Origin: Episyrphus balteatus
Taxonomy: Eukaryota; Arthropoda; Insecta; Diptera; Syrphidae
DNA length: 64,000 bases
NCBI RefSeq assembly: GCF_945859705.1
Contig: NC_079134.1
Coordinates: 31,544,136-31,608,135 of the forward strand
Direction of reading: 5' to 3'
The notes under the pieces are model-generated. The model was not told the DNA's origin, ran no database searches, and saw nothing but the letters and a program-made list of their open reading frames with translations. This document shows positions 12,498 to 24,399 of the stretch, piece by piece. The translations under genes and the position numbers were made by a program. The first letter of the stretch is position 1. Each line of letters begins with the position of its first letter.

Positions 12498-12721
12498 ACC
12501 GACTTCCATGGCTTTAACTGGGTTTTATGGTTTTTCTAATAGTTTCTACATATAGCCAGAACTGAACGAAATTGAAATGGGACCAAATGGCAGCCACCAG
12601 CTTTCCAATACAAAAAGAATTATCAAAATTAGTTCACTCAGTCCAAAGTTATGAGGTAACAAAAAAAAAAAAACAAAAAAATACAGTCGAATTGAATACC
12701 TCCTCCTTTTTGGAAGTCGGT
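12498..12721. mobile_element. Short interspersed element with ACCGACTTCC ends, copy 2
   Basis: Second copy of the family at 1706-1918, in the same orientation, with the same ACCGACTTCCATGG start and TTTTGGAAGTCGGT end. The bodies are clearly homologous, with scattered substitutions and small indels, so the copies are not recent duplicates of one another. Confidence 0.8.
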
Positions 12722-13156
12722 AAAAAACGAAACGAATTTTTGAATTTTTTAAATTGTAAGTACATGCTTAGAACGTATTAATCCACACACAAAAACAAAA
12801 TATCAAGAAAATTCATAGCCAAGTTTTTAAAAAATTTAGGTATTACTTTGCAAAAATTACTTGTTTACATTATTTTAAAGTAAGGGATATTAAAACGTTT
12901 TTGAAAAAATATTCATTGAAATCGGTTTAATCTTTATTCAGAGAGTCAAAAATCAGGCAAATGATTATCTTCTAAGGAAGGTTCATAAAAGTTCAAAAAA
13001 TATTTTTATTTTAAATGTATCAAATTATCTGCACAGTTTTTGACAAAAACATCTTTTTCCGTATTGGCGCATAAACGCGCAAAAAGTTTTCGTTAATTAG
13101 ATCTGGAGTTCATGGGTTTGTGTTAGCACAATCAAAGAACTTTTGAAATTTCCTTA

Positions 13157-13577
13157 TAGGGATGGGAAAAACCGGCCGGAAAAAAATGTCAAACGGAAAA
13201 AAAAACGAGCGAGACAAAAAACTTAAAACCCTCAAAACTTTCATTCCCCCTCTCAACTTAACACAAAATTATAAATTTCATATTCAGCTCGAAAAATTCC
13301 TTAAAACTCCTACTAATTATGAGTTTAGATTTCTTATAACAAAATCAAACTAAAAAGAAGCTTAGCTTAGGGAATTTCTTCGAAAAGTTTTTTTTCGGTT
13401 GACACATTTGATTCAAACTTTTTTTTGACTGTCAAATCAAGCATAAAAACCGAAAACCGGTTTGTCCAAAAACTGGTCTTTTGGTCCGGTTCAAAACCGG
13501 CCGGTTTAACCAGAAGAAAAAAAAACGGAAAAATCGGAAAAATCGAAAACCGATTTTTAATACTAACAACCATCCCT
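13157..13577. mobile_element. hAT-like MITE with AGGGATGG ends
   Basis: The left end AGGGATGGGAAAAACCGGCC is mirrored on the right by GGCCGGTTT further in and CCATCCCT at the end. AACCGG/CCGGTT motifs recur near the right side. The flanks TTCCTTAT and CTTCCTAT are similar but not identical, so an 8-bp target duplication is only suggested. No transposase is present. Confidence 0.55.
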
Positions 13578-14423
13578 AACTTCCTATAAACTTAAAACCC
13601 TTTAAAATAGTTTCTTTATTTATGATGATTGAATTTTTTAAGAAAAAACAAATACCAAAAAAGTTGTAGAGGGATTTCCCCCATTAAATGAACATTGTAC
13701 TTTAATACCTTACTCATATAAGATTAACTCAACACATAGGTACCTATAACTCAAATTATGAGCAACATACATGGCAAAAATAAATTAACATAGAAATGAG
13801 TGTTACAAATTTCATTTTTGTTTGTAATAAGCTTTAATTAATTTGGCCGAAAAAAAGATAAAACCTTTGCCATTTTACATTCAAAACCCCAATATTGCCT
13901 TTCTAGACCGATTTCTTCATATATTGTTTAATTGTTGTTCTATAAAAATTAATTTCACAATTTTCCCACAGTTATTGGTTATTTGTTTTGATTCTTTTCT
14001 TCCCTTTGTGTTTAATCTCGTCCAAAATACTCGTTTTTTGTTGAAATCTCAATATTGAGCTGACTATTTTATAGACATGATCTAAGGAGTAGTTTTTCAA
14101 TGAAAGGTAACTGTGATTTTTGATACACTGTAATTTAGAACTGTTATTTTTAACTGTGATTAAAAAAAAATTCTTGAAGGCGAAAACAACAAAAATAACA
14201 AAACAGTAATAATTTCACCTAAAAAATTATTTTTTAATGTTCATATTTTTCAACATTCAAGTTTTTAAGCACTTTTCACTTACGAAAAAACTAACTTTGC
14301 TTACATAAATAATATAAAAAAAAGAAATTTTATTAGTGGGGAAAACTGTTATTTTGTCAAGTGGCTCTTGATACATGGTTGTTTGTAGGAAAGTGGCCTA
14401 AAAAATGTCCCATATTATACTTT
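13578..14423. other. AT-rich stretch without gene
   Basis: Noncoding; nothing recognisable on either strand apart from A and T runs. Confidence 0.5.
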
Positions 14424-15371
14424 TCAAAGTTTAATTTACATGTCGCTAGAACTTTTTTATGTCTCATATTTTATGTAGAAAACGTATATGAAATTGAATC
14501 GTTTATTTCAGAAACGACATAAGTCCATGAGCATAAACTTTTCAGGAACAACAAAAAACTGTTTTTTACTTAAAATTCCACAACACTTCAAATTTAGGGT
14601 ATGTCGAGTTATAATATAGCCTAAGATGCATTTAGAAAGCTTTAAAATATAAACTTTTTTTTAGGTCTTTGCGGGTTTTTAAGCCTTTAAAGTCGGTGGA
14701 CTTATGTCGTTTCTGAAATAAACGAAATTTTTGTGGTAAAACTTTTTTTTTATTTAGCTATAGTTTTTGAACCCTACTTTCGATTTTAATAAATTAAATA
14801 GCAGTAGATAGAGTAAATCTTTACCTTTTTATAGATGTATAACTTAAAGGCTTGCGTGTCATAATGTTTGCCAAAAATATTAAAAACTGGTAAAATGTCA
14901 TATTATTCAAGAGTTAAAAATGCTGCCACCACCAGAAATCTGGTCATAACTTTTGAATCCTGAGTACAATTTTAATGAATTTAATAGATATAGATAGAGT
15001 AATTCTTTACCTTTTTATAGATATATAACAAAAGGGGGTGCGTGTCAAGATTGCGGCAAAAATAATTTAAAACTGGTAAAAAGTCATGTATTTAACAGTC
15101 AAAAATGTTGTCACCGGGTGAAAATTTTCCATATATTTTGAACCCTTTTCTTTCAGTTTTCGTATTTTGGGGGGTCTGACATACTTAATTTTTTTTCAGA
15201 AGATGAATAACTATACATAAATGAGAAATTTCCAAAAAAAAAATGTTTGGAAAAAGTGGACTTATGCTGTTTCTGAAATAAACGATTCAATTGATGTAGA
15301 ATTTTCCGAGGAATTTTAATATTGTATTCATAATTTAAAAAAAAATGTATTTACTCGGACAGAGGGTTAGA
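14424..15371. mobile_element. Decayed piggyBac-type MITE split by an inserted element
   Basis: The outer parts (14424-14497 and 15291-15371) match the intact MITE at 45800-46041: both contain TGTCGCTAGAACTTTTTT, GATGTAGAAT, TTCCGAGGAATT, ATTGTATTCA and the right end CAGAGGGTTA. The middle (about 14494-15294) is a separate insertion. Its ends, ATCGTTTATTTCAGAAACGA and the complement TTTCTGAAATAAACGAT, are inverted repeats flanked by TTGA. The left end of the outer MITE is not clear. Confidence 0.65.
14763..15135. repeat. Two tandem units of about 185 bp inside the nested element
   Basis: TTACCTTTTTATAGATGTAT near 14820 recurs as TTACCTTTTTATAGATATAT about 186 bp later, and AAAACTGGTAAAA and GTTGTCACC/GCTGCCACC repeat with the same spacing. 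Internal tandem repetition of the inserted element. Confidence 0.75.
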
Positions 15372-16520
15372 TGTAATAATTTAAAATGGATAGTTAAAAT
15401 TTTTGTATCTTTTGGGCATATTTTACTTGAAATTTTATTAATTTTAGATAATTGTTCTAAATTATCACAAATTACAGCAAAACTCCAAAAGACTATAATT
15501 TCGCCAAATGTTTTTTTTTTTACTGACAATGACGCTTTCATTTTCAATCCTCAAGATTTACTTTCCTTGAGAAATTCATATTTAATTGTATTTTTTGTTT
15601 TATTTATTTTTTTTTTTCTATTTTCAAGAATTTAATAAAATAACAAAAAAGAAAACGAAATCATAAAGCGAAATTGCATCACAGCTAGTCAGAGAGAGAG
15701 AGACACCAGAGCAAAGCATCACATAAACTAAATCGAAAAGCAACAAAGGGTCTTCGCTTCGTCTTCAGTGGGTCTGTCGGTCGGTTGGTCCTTTTGTTTG
15801 GTTGGGTTTGGTTTGGTTTGGTTTTGTTGGATTGATAGTTGAGTTCATTGCGGTACTCCAGTTATTTAGGGTTTTCTTCTCCAATATCTATCTCACCCAC
15901 AACACCACCTATGTATCCTTTATTAAATAGAAACACCTATACCCATCACCCAATGGCACAACAAAAACTCAACAATGTTGCAAGGATAATGTGGAAAATT
16001 TCGATAACAGTTTTTGTATTCCTCCACAACTAAGGAAAGAAGACATAAAGATTTTTCCTTTCGAATGATGGAATTCAACTTTTATTTTTTTGTTTTTTCA
16101 TCAATGTGTCTCTCTGGGTTATACTGACGATGACAGATTAAAGCTCATTTTCCATGTCGAAGAAAACGGACCATCACAGCTTCACACTCCTGCAAGAGTA
16201 CCTATGCTCCAAAGTGTTTTAGAACATCTATAAATGCAGAAAATCGAATTTGTCCCCGAGGTTTATTGTTTTCTGGTTTTAAAGAATACATCTTTGTTGT
16301 TGTTTTGAAACCAAATAATGGTGACTGTGGTTGGGGAAAAAGTTTCCTTGTAAGCAAAAAAAAATACACTACACTTTTGCATATATACACAGTTTGAATA
16401 TTGTCTGAAAATAAAAATGAGAAACTTGTGTTTGTGTAAGTTTCTTCAGACTTTCCAGCATGGAAGAAAAAAAATTGCATCATAAGCATTTGTTGCATTA
16501 TCCTTACTGATGCACTTTGT
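15372..16520. other. Noncoding stretch, largely unique
   Basis: Contains an AGAGAGAGAG run near 15690 and a GGTTTGGTTTGGTTT run near 15805. Short frames around 15839 and 16202 match nothing known. No gene or element ends were seen. Confidence 0.4.
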
Positions 16521-16528
16521 CCTGTCCG

Positions 16529-18198
16529 CAGTGGCGTACGTTGAGTCGCCGGGGCCCCGGGGTAAGACTAAATTTTGGGGCCTCTTTGATATTTGGGGGC
16601 CCCTTAGTTACAAAAAAAAATTACGTATACGCTATACGTTTTTTTTTGTATGGCTTATTTATTTTTAGGTTTACTTTAATGTTTTAATATGTTCGTAATG
16701 CACTTTGCTATACTTACTTAAAATGTCTCTCATAAAATTAGTAAACACTTGTACTAGGGGCCCCCAAAATTAAATATTTAGAGACCCCTAAAATAAAAAT
16801 TTTTACTTGCCCTATAGGGCAAGTATTGGTTTCGTGTCAAAAAAAAATTTCTAGGTTTTAATCAAAACTAACATTACGATAATCGAGAAGTACAAAAAAG
16901 TGGGTTTCGTCATGACGTCCGTCGGTCTGTGCGTCTGTGCGTCCGTGCGTCCGTGCGTCCATCTGTACAAGTAGCTGCAGCCTAAACGGTTCGGTAGATT
17001 TTAATGAAATTTGGTACAGATAGTTTTTTCGTAATTTCCAAGGTTGTTTTTTTTTTGTTTTTTAATATCTCGCCTAGAACGTATACCTCCCATACAAACT
17101 TTTCGAGGTATTGCAATTTTCTCGAAAACGGCTCTAACGATTTTGATTAAATTTTTCACAAGTAATGCTGTACGTATATCTAATATAACTGCGTTTTTAG
17201 TTTTTCTCAAAAAATACGGATAGTGGAAATATGATAATTTCTTTTTTTTTAAATGGCTTATGTCGGCTCTTCCCGTGTATCGTTAATGACTTATTGCAAT
17301 TTTCTCGAAAACGGCTCTAACGATTTCGATTAAATTTGGGGTTCGTTACAGTCTTAGTGATTAACAAAACTGCACAAAAATTTCGGAGAACAGAAATATG
17401 GCGTTGCCGTTTTCTGCAAAATTGATATATTTTGTACATTTCATCAAACGCTAAGCCAGTTTTTTTCCAAATTTGAAGACAAATATTTCTTGTCATTTTG
17501 AAGTGTAAATTGTAAAAAAAAAATTTTAAAAAGTTTTGAAAAAAAAATTTTAAATGGAATTTTTTTACTTTTATTTTTTTTAATTTAACGATAATCTTTA
17601 ATTTCCAATAGTTATTTAAGATAAAGATACTTTGAACTACAAGAGCAAGTACGTGCGGCCCCAGTCGTGCATTTTATTTAGCTAAGAATTGATAGTTCTT
17701 GGGGCCTCTGTTCTGAAGTAATATTCGAATGCCACCAATAAGGTAATGTTTTTATTTTGGGCCCTGATGTATTTATGTTGGGGCCCCTGAATTGATATTT
17801 AATTTTCCATTTGATTGTTTTGAACCACTTTTGAGGATCCTCAAATAATATTTTTTTGCTTTTTTGGGGCCCCTAATGTATTATTTGTGGTGGCAAAGAT
17901 TTTTCAAGTAATATTTTTTGGGGCCCTAAGATAAAATTATAATTTTTCTTTTAAAAAAGCAGTTTATTTTTTTTTGGGGCCCCTGGGGTAACCTTTTTTT
18001 AAAATCAATATACATATATTGTGGGGCTACCAATACATTATACATTACACTGAATGACATAATTTGTCTCCCTGGTTACTTCGTAACTCAATTTATGCTA
18101 ACAGTTTCCTTCTCTGCATTGTCTCCAGTGGGGGCCCTGGGGTCGGTCGGGGGCCCCAGGGCACCGCCCCGCTTGCCCCAAGGGAGTGTACGCCCCTG
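16529..18198. mobile_element. hAT-type transposon, 1.67 kb, with GGGGCCCC-rich ends and 8-bp TSD
   Basis: The left end is CAGTGGCGTACG and the right end GTACGCCCCTG, followed inward by GGGGCCCC runs. The identical 8-bp duplication CCTGTCCG flanks it (16521-16528 and 18199-18206). GGGGCCCCT / GGGGCCTC recurs many times in the body. There is no transposase. A copy of the GCAAGTA-flanked repeat (16802-17679) is inserted inside it. Confidence 0.92.
16802..17679 (+). mobile_element. GCAAGTA-flanked dispersed repeat, copy 1
   Basis: Starts with the palindrome TACTTGCCCTATAGGGCAAG and ends AAGAGCAAGTACGTGCGGCC followed by CAGTCGTGCATTTTATTT. The body contains CATGACGTCCGTCGGTCTG with a GTGCGTCC run, then several degenerate units with TTCTCGAAAACGGCTCTAAC and TTTTTCTCAAAAAATACGG. 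The same order of blocks recurs at 24643, 25810 and 48081. No coding sequence or clear target duplication was found; the class is unknown. Confidence 0.8.
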
Positions 18199-18206
18199 CC
18201 TGTCCG

Positions 18207-19460
18207 CTTGTATCCTTGTATGCTATAGTGCAATGCACTCATGTTTTGTTGTTGTTTATTTTTTTTTGGATGAGTTGAGAGTAGTTTTTGTTATGAAAGA
18301 AAGATGTGATGGAGTTTTCTGGTTTTTTTTATAACCAAGTTGAAATCAAAACATCGCTTACAGAGTTTGCAACAAAGAGCATTTACCGATTTTCTTTTAA
18401 AAAAAAGTAGATTGAGTTGAACTATACACAACACACACAAAGGTATAATGCAGTTTGCATACAATATATATCTACCCTATACCGCATAGTTCCATCGTTA
18501 TTATCTATCCATTTATACTTTTCGGAAAAAGAGTTTTGAAAACTATGTGAGCAAGTATTTGCATACAAAATAATGTTTGCTTTTACTTAGCATGTGAGAA
18601 TGTAAGGGCACTATAAGTTCCTTCGGAAAAGTAACAAAAAAGACATCAAGTAGGTTTTGAAAAGTGTTTTTTTATGGAATGTTCATCATCATTAGCAAAA
18701 AGCCACATGGCATGGAAGAATTTAGTAGATTTATTTGATTTGAAATAAGAGGGAAGCTTATTAAAAAATATCTTTAATTTTTAATCAAATCTAGATGACC
18801 TATTTAGGTACTGAACGTTTTCAATTTACCACTGATTTCGAACGGCTAAGCAAAGATGAATTCGTCAATTTAAGATTCAGTAAAAAATCCAGAAAAAATC
18901 TTTCAGTTAGTGGAGGCTGGGATTTGAACACAGACCTCTGTCGTCATAGCCTATCGCACTAACCATTGCGCCGCTGGATACCCTCACAACAGAATGCATA
19001 TGTAAAGGTATTATTTAGGATGTAAGTAATTGTAGATCCAAAGGAAATGCTAAATTTTACTGTTTTTCTACTCATTATAATTCACATTATCTTTGTAACA
19101 AATATCAGTAGCAACCGAGGATTTGAAAATCTGTGATATCTATAGATGAAAATTTTCCATTTGCTATAGACATGTTTAAGTCTTTTAATCTTTTTCCGCA
19201 AGGAAAAACTTTCGAGATTTTACCCGTTTTTAATGGGTAAAAGGGATTTTATTAATTTTTTTACAAATGATTTTTATAGAAATCTGAATGTCTTTTTGAC
19301 GTGATAACGTCTTATAAATCGATGAACCATGGCAGCCACCACAAAAAAGTGACGCCATTTTCTAACGTTACACTCTCGCACTTTCGCAGTGCGGCAAAAA
19401 ATTTCAATTCAAAATTAAAAAGAAACTATTAGAGATACAAAAATCTTCTATACATAGCTT
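18207..19460. other. Noncoding stretch between hAT element and palindrome
   Basis: AT-rich, without a gene. It contains the tRNA-like segment at 18911-18978, described separately. Confidence 0.5.
18911..18978 (-). pseudogene. Second tRNA-like sequence (Pol III box remnants)
   Basis: Read on the minus strand, GGCGCAATGGTTAGTGCG resembles a tRNA D arm and A box, and TGTTCAAATCCCAGCC resembles a T arm and B box, at about tRNA spacing. The acceptor ends do not pair well. Probably a tRNA-derived repeat or pseudogene. It differs from the tRNA-like segment at 2474-2547. Confidence 0.45.
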
Positions 19461-19506
19461 ATTTGAAAGATAATAACTTTAAGCTTAAAGTTATTATCTT
19501 TCAAAT
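19461..19506. repeat. Perfect 46-bp palindrome
   Basis: The 23-base arm 19461-19483 (ATTTGAAAGATAATAACTTT, then AAG) is followed without a spacer by its exact complement (19484-19506). The centre is AAGCTT. It is a perfect inverted repeat in otherwise irregular AT-rich sequence. Confidence 0.95.
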
Positions 19507-20204
19507 CCAAATGAAGGATTTTTAAAAATTCCGTCATTTAATGGGGTAAACAGGGGTAAAACGGAAAGATAAAATTTGGGGTAAAATCTAAACGCGAAGT
19601 CGTAGAGAATTAATTTTTTTGCTATAGATAGATGAGATTAATTTAAGAATAACTGCATTAAAGAAAAAATTCTAAAAAAATTTGAAACTAACCTATAAAG
19701 TTTTGTTTGAATGTTGTACACGTGTTGGGGCTATGACAAAATGATGATTTTGGGTAAAGGAAATTTTTTTGACAATTTTAAAGGTGCCAGGTGAAAGACG
19801 AGGAAAAAAAAAATTAGCCGTCTTATACGAATTTTTTTCTAACACTCTGCGTTTCGAAATATAAATTTTTGAAAAACACCTTGTTTTTTTAGGGGTATTT
19901 TTGGGTAGTTTTTGATTTTTAGCTTTTTTTGGAGCATTCAAAAAATCTCAAACTTATAGGACATGAAGGGTTTTGCATACATGTGCAAGAATTTGGAATT
20001 GTTTAGTGAGTTTTGACTGAATAACGGAAGAAACAAGTTTCTAAAAAACACGTTTTTTGACCGTTTTTAATCGATTTTCATCGTTTTTTATTTTTATCTT
20101 TTTTCTTTAATAGATATAGGAATAAAGTATATAGAGTAATGTTTCAATCATTTTTGTAAACACAATTTTGAGATAACGGTAAAATAAAATTTTAGAATTC
20201 AACA

Positions 20205-20800
20205 GGTTATAACTTTTGACCAAGAGCAGATAGAAATTTTATTAAACTTTTATGAGCATCCTGATACCTTTCATTTGGTATATAACACAATCGGTAGACT
20301 AACTACAAGCTACACAATGTTAAATCAAGAAACTTGCGAAAAACCTCAAAACACCAGTGGAGATCTGTTGCCCCCCGAACAGCCACCAGTGTGGGAAGTA
20401 CCGTAATCTCAGTCTGGAAATTCGACATGGTTTACTTTAAAAAATTCTTACTTCTCTTGTAGGCATCTTTGAAATGAGATTGATACGTCATATGAAAAGG
20501 TGAAATAATAAGCTTTCACATGGTATAAAATTTTTTATAGATTGTCAAATAAAAAAATTGATTCCAAAGCCTGAGAACATAAAAATAAATGTTTTTTTTG
20601 CTTTTTTTAATGAAATTTGATCGAGTTGAAAAAATTCTAGCTCTTTTTGTAGATGTCTCAAAGACTCAAAGAGCTAAGACAATAAGCTTTCAGATGGTAT
20701 ACAATTTTGTATAAGTTGCTAGGAAAAAAAATGGAATTAATGACATGAGAAGATAAAAATTCATGTTTTTTTGGCTTTTTTTTTTGATGAAAATGATTGT
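20205..20800 (-). mobile_element. Dispersed repeat with ~185-bp internal units, inverted relative to 55.2-57.65 kb
   Basis: Its reverse complement matches the repeat at 55225-57650. Shared blocks include GGAGATCTGTTG, GTAATCTCAGTCTGGAAATT, TCGACATGGTT, TAAGCTTTCAGATGG and TAGATGTCTCA. Units with AAGCTTTCA...GGTATA repeat about every 185-200 bp. There is no coding sequence, and the ends are not defined. Confidence 0.7.
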
Positions 20801-21059
20801 TTTCAATAAATTATTTTTATATTTTTTGCGCATTGTAAAAATTTAAAAATGGTTTTATTCTTAAGAAAAAATACTTGGCTTTTAAATTGCATAATTGTTT
20901 TTTGTAAGCTTTTAAAATAATGATTGTTTGAAAAAAGTAAAAAGCACACAACCTGCTTTACAGACAACCTCTTTTTTAATAGCTCATAGTTATTGCAAAG
21001 TTTTGAAAACGGTAATTTTGGTAAAAACTACAGCACATTTAAATGGTCTATCTTTTGAT

Positions 21060-21780
21060 CGAAATGTAAAAAGAAGAACTTAAAAATTATATCAATTTTT
21101 GAAAAATGGCAAAGCCATATTTCCGTTCTCCGATTTTTTTGTTGAGAAAAACTAAAAACGCAGTTTTGCTACAATCAATAAAGTGTATTGCGTACACCAA
21201 ATTTAATCAAAATCGAGAAAATTGCAATACCTCGAAAACGGTATATGGGAGATATGCGTTCACAAGGAGATATTGAAAAACTAAAATAAAAACAGATGTA
21301 GAAAATAACGCAAAAATCATCTGTACCAAGTTTCAATCAAATCTATCCATCGTTTTAGGATATGTGTTATATCTCTCATATAACGTTTTCGAGTTATTGC
21401 AATTTTTTCGAAAACGGCTCTAACGATTTCGATTAAATTTATTGTACGTAATAATCTTATTGATTCCAACAAAACGGAGTTTCTCAAAAAATTCGGAGAA
21501 CGGAAATATGGTGTTGCCGTTTTTTGCAAAAATTGACATAGGTATTATTTAAGGTTCTTATATTTCATCAAAATTTATAAATAGGTATTTCTTATCAATT
21601 TGAAGCGTAAGAATAAAAAAAAAAAAGAATTTAAAAAAAAGTTTTTAAAACAAAATTTTAAAAATTTTATTTTTTTAAGTTTATAACTTTTTTTTTTTTT
21701 TTTTTTTTTTCTCGAAACTCAACAAAATCTTAAATTTCCAATAGATAATAATTAAGATATAGATATAAATGTCCGTTTCT
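21060..21780. repeat. Head-to-head pair of GCAAGTA-family body fragments
   Basis: 21060-21330 is the reverse complement of the family's body (ATATTTCCGTTCTCCGATTT, CAAAATCGAGAAAATTGCAA), and 21330-21780 is the direct orientation (CGAAAACGGCTCTAACGATT, CGGAGAACGGAAATATGG). Together they form an imperfect inverted repeat centred near 21330. Neither the GCAAGTA start nor the CGTGCATTTTATTT end is present. Confidence 0.65.
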
Positions 21781-21789
21781 GAATATATC

Positions 21790-24396
21790 CAAAGTTCCTC
21801 TTAATTCCATTTCCCAATTGAGGCATCGAAAAATTCATTTGACCATTTAGACATCTATTTTCGGATAACCGTGAACTGTTGCTTGGTTTTGATTGAGTAC
21901 AAAATATCTAATCTCGAAGACATGAAAAGCTACCATGACACTAGTTGCTAGGACAAATTGGTATAACAACTAGGAGTAGCTCCTTCATTAGCCAATTAAT
22001 AAAGAGAAACTTTTGTTTGGTAATGATGAGTTTGATTTCTGTAAATATACAAATACAAAAAGAATACCTAATTGCATATCGATTTTTTGTGTACTGAGCA
22101 ACAAGAGGTATAGAAAGCACCTTTCATTTTTGCTTCCTATTTTCAAATTTTTTTTTTTTTGCAAAATAAATGCCCTAGTTTTCTACAACAACAATAAACA
22201 AGAAAAAAAAAACAAGTCTTTCAACAAGAAACTTTTTAATTAAAATACATGAATTTAATTTAATTATCCAGAGCAGATGTCTTTATTGATTGAATCGGTC
22301 CCGAGGCGATTTCAACTCAATGTTTCGTCGCGTGGATATTGAACAAAACAATAGCTTCCATTCAAAAAACACACAACACGAACAATCTCTCTCTAACTAG
22401 GGGCAAGAAAATCTTACAAAAAAAAAAAAAGAATTCAAATAAAAAAAAACAAATTTTTACACAAAACTTCCATTATTCTGTGAATTAAAAAAAAAAGTAC
22501 ACAAAAACACAAAAAAAAAAAAACAAATATATTTCTATCAGCAGGTCACAATCAATGTTAATTAAAAAGTAAAACTTAATGGATGCTGTTGTTCTCTATT
22601 ATGATTGCAATGGGTTGATAGGAAAGAGGAGCAAAATTCCAAATAATATAAAACAACAACAAAAACAAGTATCTATACAACAACAACAAAAATTTCATTT
22701 CTCTATTGTACACAGGAGATATTATTTCACAGCAAAAAAAAAAGGGGTTAATTAGGGTTCTCGAAAGCTTTATTTCTAATTATTTTTCATTTTGTATACT
22801 TTAATTTTTTTTTTTTAGTTTTTGTGTTTTGTTTGATAATGTTTCGAATTTCCAATTAAATTATCTAGATTTTTACACACAGAACAAAAAGAAATAAAAA
22901 AGTTGTAAAATCTAGGTGAAAATCTTATTGAGATAAGAGGTTCGCTTTTATAGTTTATTGAAAAAGGTCGAGTGGAAATTCTTTTTGAGAGAATCTTCAA
23001 CTTTTTATAATTATTTCACATTGTGTTAAAAGAAAATAGGTACCTATTCACAATTTTAATTTATTTTATTTTTTACTAATTTTAATTATTGACTTAAAAA
23101 ACTAAAATTTGAGTGATTTATACACTGTCAACTAAATAAGCAGAGAAATGTAAATAACAATTATTTTTGTTCTGTTCATTTAGCTTTGACTCAAAAAAAA
23201 GTTTAAGTTTACAACAGCTGGTTTTCATAATTAGGTATGATTTTTAAATTTAAAATAAAATTTGCACCTAAAATTATGCAATACTTTAATGATAATTTCC
23301 ATATGCCATTTTTCCATTTGCGTAAAATAAATTCAAATAACAGAACTTATGTATGTATGTAAACATTTTTGAAGGCCTTCGTGTAAAAATAAGAAGAAAA
23401 CATTCTGGGACTGGAATACAAAGAAATTTTCCAAAAAATAAAACCACATAAGAATTTAAATTCAACTTATTCATAGAATTCGTAAATTATGACTAAGCAA
23501 CGTGACAGTAAAAAGAACTAACATTTTCCCTCAGATTCAAAACTAAGGTGTTCTGAGCGGATTTAAAAACGCAACCATTCATCACAGACTATATTTGATT
23601 TTAAACACAACATAATAAGAAACAAAAATTTAACAATTTCAAACAGTTATGAAAAAGTGATCAAAATTAGAAAAAAAATTTAATATTAGTATAGTCGAAG
23701 ATGTTTACAGTCAATTCCGCTTTTTTGATATAAAAAATTTAGGATTTCTTATCTGAATTTCCTATTTTTTTAAATCAAAACAAAAGTAAACAAAATAAAT
23801 TAGCTGATGTAAACGTATGTAGGTTTAAATGCAGAAAGTCTGAAACTTTTCGGCACTGATGAGCGATTTCGTGTATAAAACTATTTTGTACATTTTGTAC
23901 ATTTTTGGTGTGTAAACAATTAATAAAACGTAAAAAATAATATAAAACGGGAAAAAACTTAAAACAAGCATTCATTCTGAAAGATTGTGAAGTATATAGA
24001 TTTTGTATAGAACACTTCATTTTGCGACATAGAATTCTAATAAAAGGTTATACCTAATTAATTAAAAAAATATTTCTAAAGTCATCATGAGATAATTCAT
24101 TTTGAAGAAATTTCCTATTAAATTTGACATTCGAAATGAGCTGATTTGTGAAATTATCTCATCCACAATAATAAACTTCGAAGAAATGAATTTTGAACAT
24201 TAACATTAACATTAACATTAATTCAAAAGGTCTAGGAAATTAATTCACATTTATTGTACGTTGAACAGCAAACGAAATCAAGCATGTTTTCTGAATTTAG
24301 ATGATGATTAAATTTAATGAAATTTATTAAGTACCCATCGTTCAAGAATTGTAGTGTTTTTCTTTTTCTCAAAATAGTTGAAAAAAAAACGTAAAA
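21790..24396. other. AT-rich stretch without gene
   Basis: Low-complexity AT-rich sequence with poly-A tracts and CAACAA runs near 22650-22690. A short CATTAA(CATTAA)n tandem lies at about 24199-24222. No gene, TIR pair or long repeat was recognised. Confidence 0.45.
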
Positions 24397-24399
24397 TAA

